NCBI GenBank assembly: GCA_900548125.1
Contig: URJN01000018.1
Location: 1-14,110, forward strand
Reading direction: 5' to 3'
Source: an uncultured Eubacteriales bacterium
GTDB taxonomy: Bacteria > Bacillota > Clostridia > Christensenellales > Aristaeellaceae
Length of the DNA stretch: 14,110 bases
Shown here: piece after piece, positions 14,010 through 14,110 of the stretch
How positions within the stretch are numbered: the stretch's first letter is position 1
Layout of the letters: each line of letters begins with the position of its first letter
Program-made: the position numbers and the translations under genes
Notes under the pieces: generated by a model
The model's database searches: none
What the model was told of the DNA's origin: nothing
What the model saw: only the letters and a program-made list of their open reading frames with translations

Positions 14010-14037
14010 AAAAAACCTTCTCCGCAAAGGGAGAAGG
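14010..14037 (-). terminator. Intrinsic terminator of the upstream transcription unit
   Basis: CCTTCTCC (14016-14023) pairs perfectly with GGAGAAGG (14030-14037) around a 6-nt loop. On the minus strand the stem runs directly into six T residues (complement of 14015-14010). It separates the gene at the right edge from the MBOAT operon promoter, which begins about 25 nt further on. Confidence 0.85.
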
Positions 14038-14075
14038 AAAATGCCCATGGGTTTAAAAGGCAAAACAGCCGCGTT

Positions 14076-14110
14076 TTATTTCGCGTATCCGATTCGCGCG
14101 ACGATGCCCT
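14076..14110 (-). CDS. C-terminal end of an upstream gene (partial)
   Basis: Reading in from the right edge on the minus strand, one frame gives GIVARIGYAK followed by TAA, 38 nt before the terminator at 14037. This is protein-like, and the spacing suits a gene end. Only ten residues are visible, so no family can be named. A second frame stays open slightly longer (to about 14055) but reads as a basic, less protein-like sequence. Confidence 0.4.
   Translation of the reverse strand, partial: GIVARIGYAK

Noticed and set aside
1..14110. tRNA, rRNA, CRISPR array, transposase or prophage genes
   Set aside because: I found no direct-repeat/spacer pattern, tRNA cloverleaf, transposase or phage-like protein on either strand.

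Overview
The window reads as a chromosomal segment of a moderately GC-rich Gram-positive anaerobe, most likely a member of the Clostridia (Bacillota). This is inferred from AGGAGG-type ribosome binding sites, three well-formed sigma-A-type promoters with 17-nt spacers, intrinsic terminators, and a gene set typical of that group. I could not run a search, so the taxon is an inference. Every substantial gene is on the minus strand, so transcription runs from right to left. The only plus-strand gene I support is a 48-residue membrane peptide.

Right edge (14110-13889): the last codons of an upstream gene, a strong minus-strand terminator (14037-14010), then a near-consensus promoter (13985-13957) for the next operon. 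Operon 1 (13888-9559) encodes an MBOAT-family membrane acyltransferase followed by two tandem paralogous, membrane-anchored SGNH-fold proteins. The SGNH genes use TTG and GTG starts and are separated by 13-15 nt. A second promoter, whose -35 box overlaps the stop codon of the last SGNH gene, starts operon 2 (9458-5032): a DltA-like amino-acid adenylating enzyme, a fold-type III PLP decarboxylase, an acyl carrier protein and an M18 aminopeptidase. Operons 1 and 2 together look like a Dlt-type (teichoic acid D-alanylation-like) pathway: activate an amino acid, load it on a carrier, and pass it through MBOAT and SGNH proteins to a surface polymer. A PLP decarboxylase has been inserted in the middle, and the adenylation pocket differs from D-alanine ligases. 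The inference is a surface modification with a decarboxylated or otherwise non-alanine amino acid; this is the most novel system in the window.

The 5031-4617 gap holds a minus-strand terminator, a pair of mutually exclusive hairpins, the small plus-strand membrane peptide gene and a promoter for operon 3. Operon 3 (4616-132) encodes a DUF4392 protein, PxpB, PxpC, a DUF1445 protein and PxpA. PxpABC is the prokaryotic ATP-dependent 5-oxoprolinase. DUF1445 and DUF4392 are the two halves of the animal D-glutamate cyclase DGLUCY. The operon can therefore be read as a D-glutamate / 5-oxoproline salvage route ending in glutamate. The gap before pxpA carries a compact array of five short hairpins and a tandem repeat, resembling an interspersed repeat element. 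The operon ends at a long GC-rich terminator at the left edge of the window (39-1).
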